Shown in pieces: positions 8,220-9,359 of a stretch of DNA of 9,359 nucleotides. Below the pieces are notes generated by a model. The model was not told where the DNA came from. It did not search any database and saw only the letters and a program-made list of their open reading frames with translations. The position numbers and the translations under genes were made by a program. Origin of the DNA: CAJBLF01 sp964424505 (GTDB lineage Bacteria; Patescibacteriota; Gracilibacteria; Absconditabacterales; Absconditicoccaceae); assembly GCA_964424505.1 (NCBI GenBank), contig CAYRIQ010000027.1, positions 1 to 9,359 of the forward strand, written 5' to 3'. The stretch's first letter is position 1. Every line of letters begins with the position of its first letter.

Positions 8220-8221
8220 TT
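8189..8221. repeat. Direct repeat GGTGTTTTTT at the 3' end of the Fic gene
   Basis: GGTGTTTTTT occurs at 8189-8198 and again at 8212-8221, overlapping the Fic stop codon. Each copy is preceded by an AAGTCT block at differing distance, so the repeats may come from a small duplication. On the plus strand each copy ends in a T run, but no strong GC stem precedes it. Confidence 0.5.
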
Positions 8222-9290
8222 ATAGAACTCTATATTTTACCGATCTGGTTGCTCCTATTCTTTCTATTTTTTTCATGTGGATGAGTTTATTAATTACTTG
8301 TTTGATAGTACTATCTGATAATTTTGTTTCTTTTTTAATTTCTTGTCTGGAAATATTTGTATGAGCAAGAATTGTTTGCCAAACCTTACTTTGAATTTCG
8401 GATAAATGAATGTCAATATTGTCTGTTTTTGATAAAGAAATTGCCCTGCTGACTTGTTGTTTTATAACTTCTAGGAAGAAAATAATCCAAGCTGACATAT
8501 CTTCATGTTTGGTCTTCCATGTCTGCTGAGTTTTTGCAAGGACTTTGTAATACTCAACTTTTTTGCTTTCAACTAATGATTCGTGAGAAACAAATGGAAC
8601 AAATAAATATCCACTTTTCAAAAGCAAAAAATTCGTTAATATTCTGCTTGTTCTGCCATTTCCATCTTGAAAAGGATGAATCGCGAGATATTCAAAAATG
8701 AAGTTGGCTATAATTATGAGTGGATGAATCCTTTTCTCTTTCAATGCTTTCTGAGTCCATTCAATTAATGCCTTCATTTCAATGGCTGTAAATGCAGGCT
8801 CGGTTGGATTGAAAATCACTTTCACAAGATTTCATTTGTAATCTCTTGCTTCCACTCTGTTTGGTCAGAATTTGTATTTTCATCTATGTCCTGTATCTTT
8901 TTCTACATATTTTAGCATCATTTCGTGTAGCTGTAAAATTACTCATTCGCTAAAATTCACATTTTGATAACTATCAAAAATCATCGCCAAAACTTCAAGA
9001 TATCCTGCGACTTCTTGTTCGTCTCTTGTCTTGAATTTTTTGATATTCATTTGAGAATAAAGTGACTCTACCTCTTCATTGCTCAATTTATTTCATTCAA
9101 TACGATTTGATGATCCTGTGGAAGTTACTAGTACAGACTTCATCAGTCTTTTGATCGTCTGTGGCGATAATTTCTCAGTAATCTGAAATTCACGATTGAA
9201 AGCATCAATCTGAGAGATGAGGTTGTAAACCTTGTTATTTACATCAAAAGGGAATTGTAACCTTTTGCTTAGTCTGTGGAGTTCTGTCAT
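8220..9290 (-). CDS. Class II Fic family protein AMP-transferase with C-terminal winged helix
   Basis: This 356-residue protein is split into three pieces under the standard code and rejoined by five TGA read as Gly. The N-terminal helical part carries the inhibitory motif SNRIEG (61-66, SxxxEG), whose glutamate normally blocks ATP; its Gly is a TGA codon. The catalytic Fic motif HPFQDGNGR is intact (205-213, catalytic His205). Such enzymes transfer AMP to hydroxyl side chains of target proteins, and the N-terminal placement of the inhibitory helix makes it class II. The last ~65 residues (SRQEIKKETKLSDSTIKQV and after) look like a winged helix, common in this Fic subfamily and likely to bind DNA. 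The ATG at 9290 follows three tandem 10-nt repeats that could be its own operator. The gene has no CGA or CGG codons, unlike several neighbours. Confidence 0.93.
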
Positions 9291-9298
9291 TTGTTTAA

Positions 9299-9343
9299 TT
9301 TGGATATAAATGTGTATGTCCAAGTATATCCAAATATGTCCAA
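9299..9343 (-). promoter_or_regulatory. Operator-like repeat cluster upstream of the Fic gene
   Basis: Three head-to-tail 10-nt units occupy 9314-9343. Read towards the Fic gene they are TTGGACATAT, TTGGATATAC and TTGGACATAC. An inverted copy lies at 9299-9308: TTTGGATATA there and TATATCCAAA at 9325-9334 are perfect reverse complements. Spacing is exactly one helical turn, so bound proteins would share one DNA face. The cluster ends about 9 nt before the Fic ATG and so should overlap its promoter. The repeats are seen; binding by the Fic winged helix is inferred. Confidence 0.65.
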
Positions 9344-9359
9344 AAAGCAAATGATTTTT

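Noticed and set aside
8053..8221. CRISPR-like or mobile-element end repeats
   Set aside because: The repeats are single short pairs of unequal spacing, with no array, no transposase and no target-site duplication visible.
8220..9290. Fic gene as a pseudogene broken into fragments
   Set aside because: All interruptions are TGA; read as Gly they restore conserved glycines and a complete protein. No TAA/TAG or frameshift is needed.

Overview
The window is AT-rich bacterial DNA in which UGA is read as glycine (translation table 25). Every protein gene except the small ftsL candidate is cut into pieces by in-frame TGA under the standard code. Each becomes one full-length family member when TGA is read as Gly. 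I count more than fifty such codons, several at invariant glycines: GxSTIxQQ and KTG of the penicillin-binding protein, GVGLAAPQ of peptide deformylase, and SxxxEG of the Fic protein. This points to Patescibacteria/CPR, namely Candidatus Gracilibacteria or Absconditabacteria (SR1). Eleven CGA/CGG codons in the window avoid conserved arginines, so a second recoding (Arg to Trp, reported in some Absconditabacteria) is worth testing.

Layout: (1) 1-1180, plus strand: the 3' part of rsmH (16S rRNA methyltransferase), then a small membrane protein in the ftsL position; this is a short remnant of the dcw cluster. (2) 1266-2854, minus strand: peptide deformylase (def), followed 26 nt later by a secreted phosphodiester-glycosidase-like (DUF2233/NAGPA) protein. 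(3) 3002-3091, plus strand: tRNA-Ser(UGA) with encoded CCA. A secreted LysM-LysM-CHAP peptidoglycan hydrolase starts 20 nt later (3111-4199), and a 1064-residue class A penicillin-binding protein with a long Ig-like tail follows (4315-7509). (4) 7583-9290, minus strand, accessory in character: a class II Fic AMP-transferase with a C-terminal winged helix, a 220-nt gap, and a small nucleotidyltransferase-fold protein. The Fic start is preceded by three tandem 10-nt repeats plus an inverted copy, which look like an operator.

Regions 1 and 3 centre on envelope building: division protein, wall synthase and wall hydrolase. Region 2 combines protein maturation with a secreted glycosidase-like enzyme. 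Region 4 holds two predicted nucleotide-transferring enzymes, which suggests a toxin/defence or signalling module. None of the eight visible starts has a recognisable Shine-Dalgarno sequence. A perfect sigma70-type promoter (TTGACA-N17-TATAAT) at 1255-1283 points antisense into the end of the glycosidase-like gene. No gap exceeds 300 nt.
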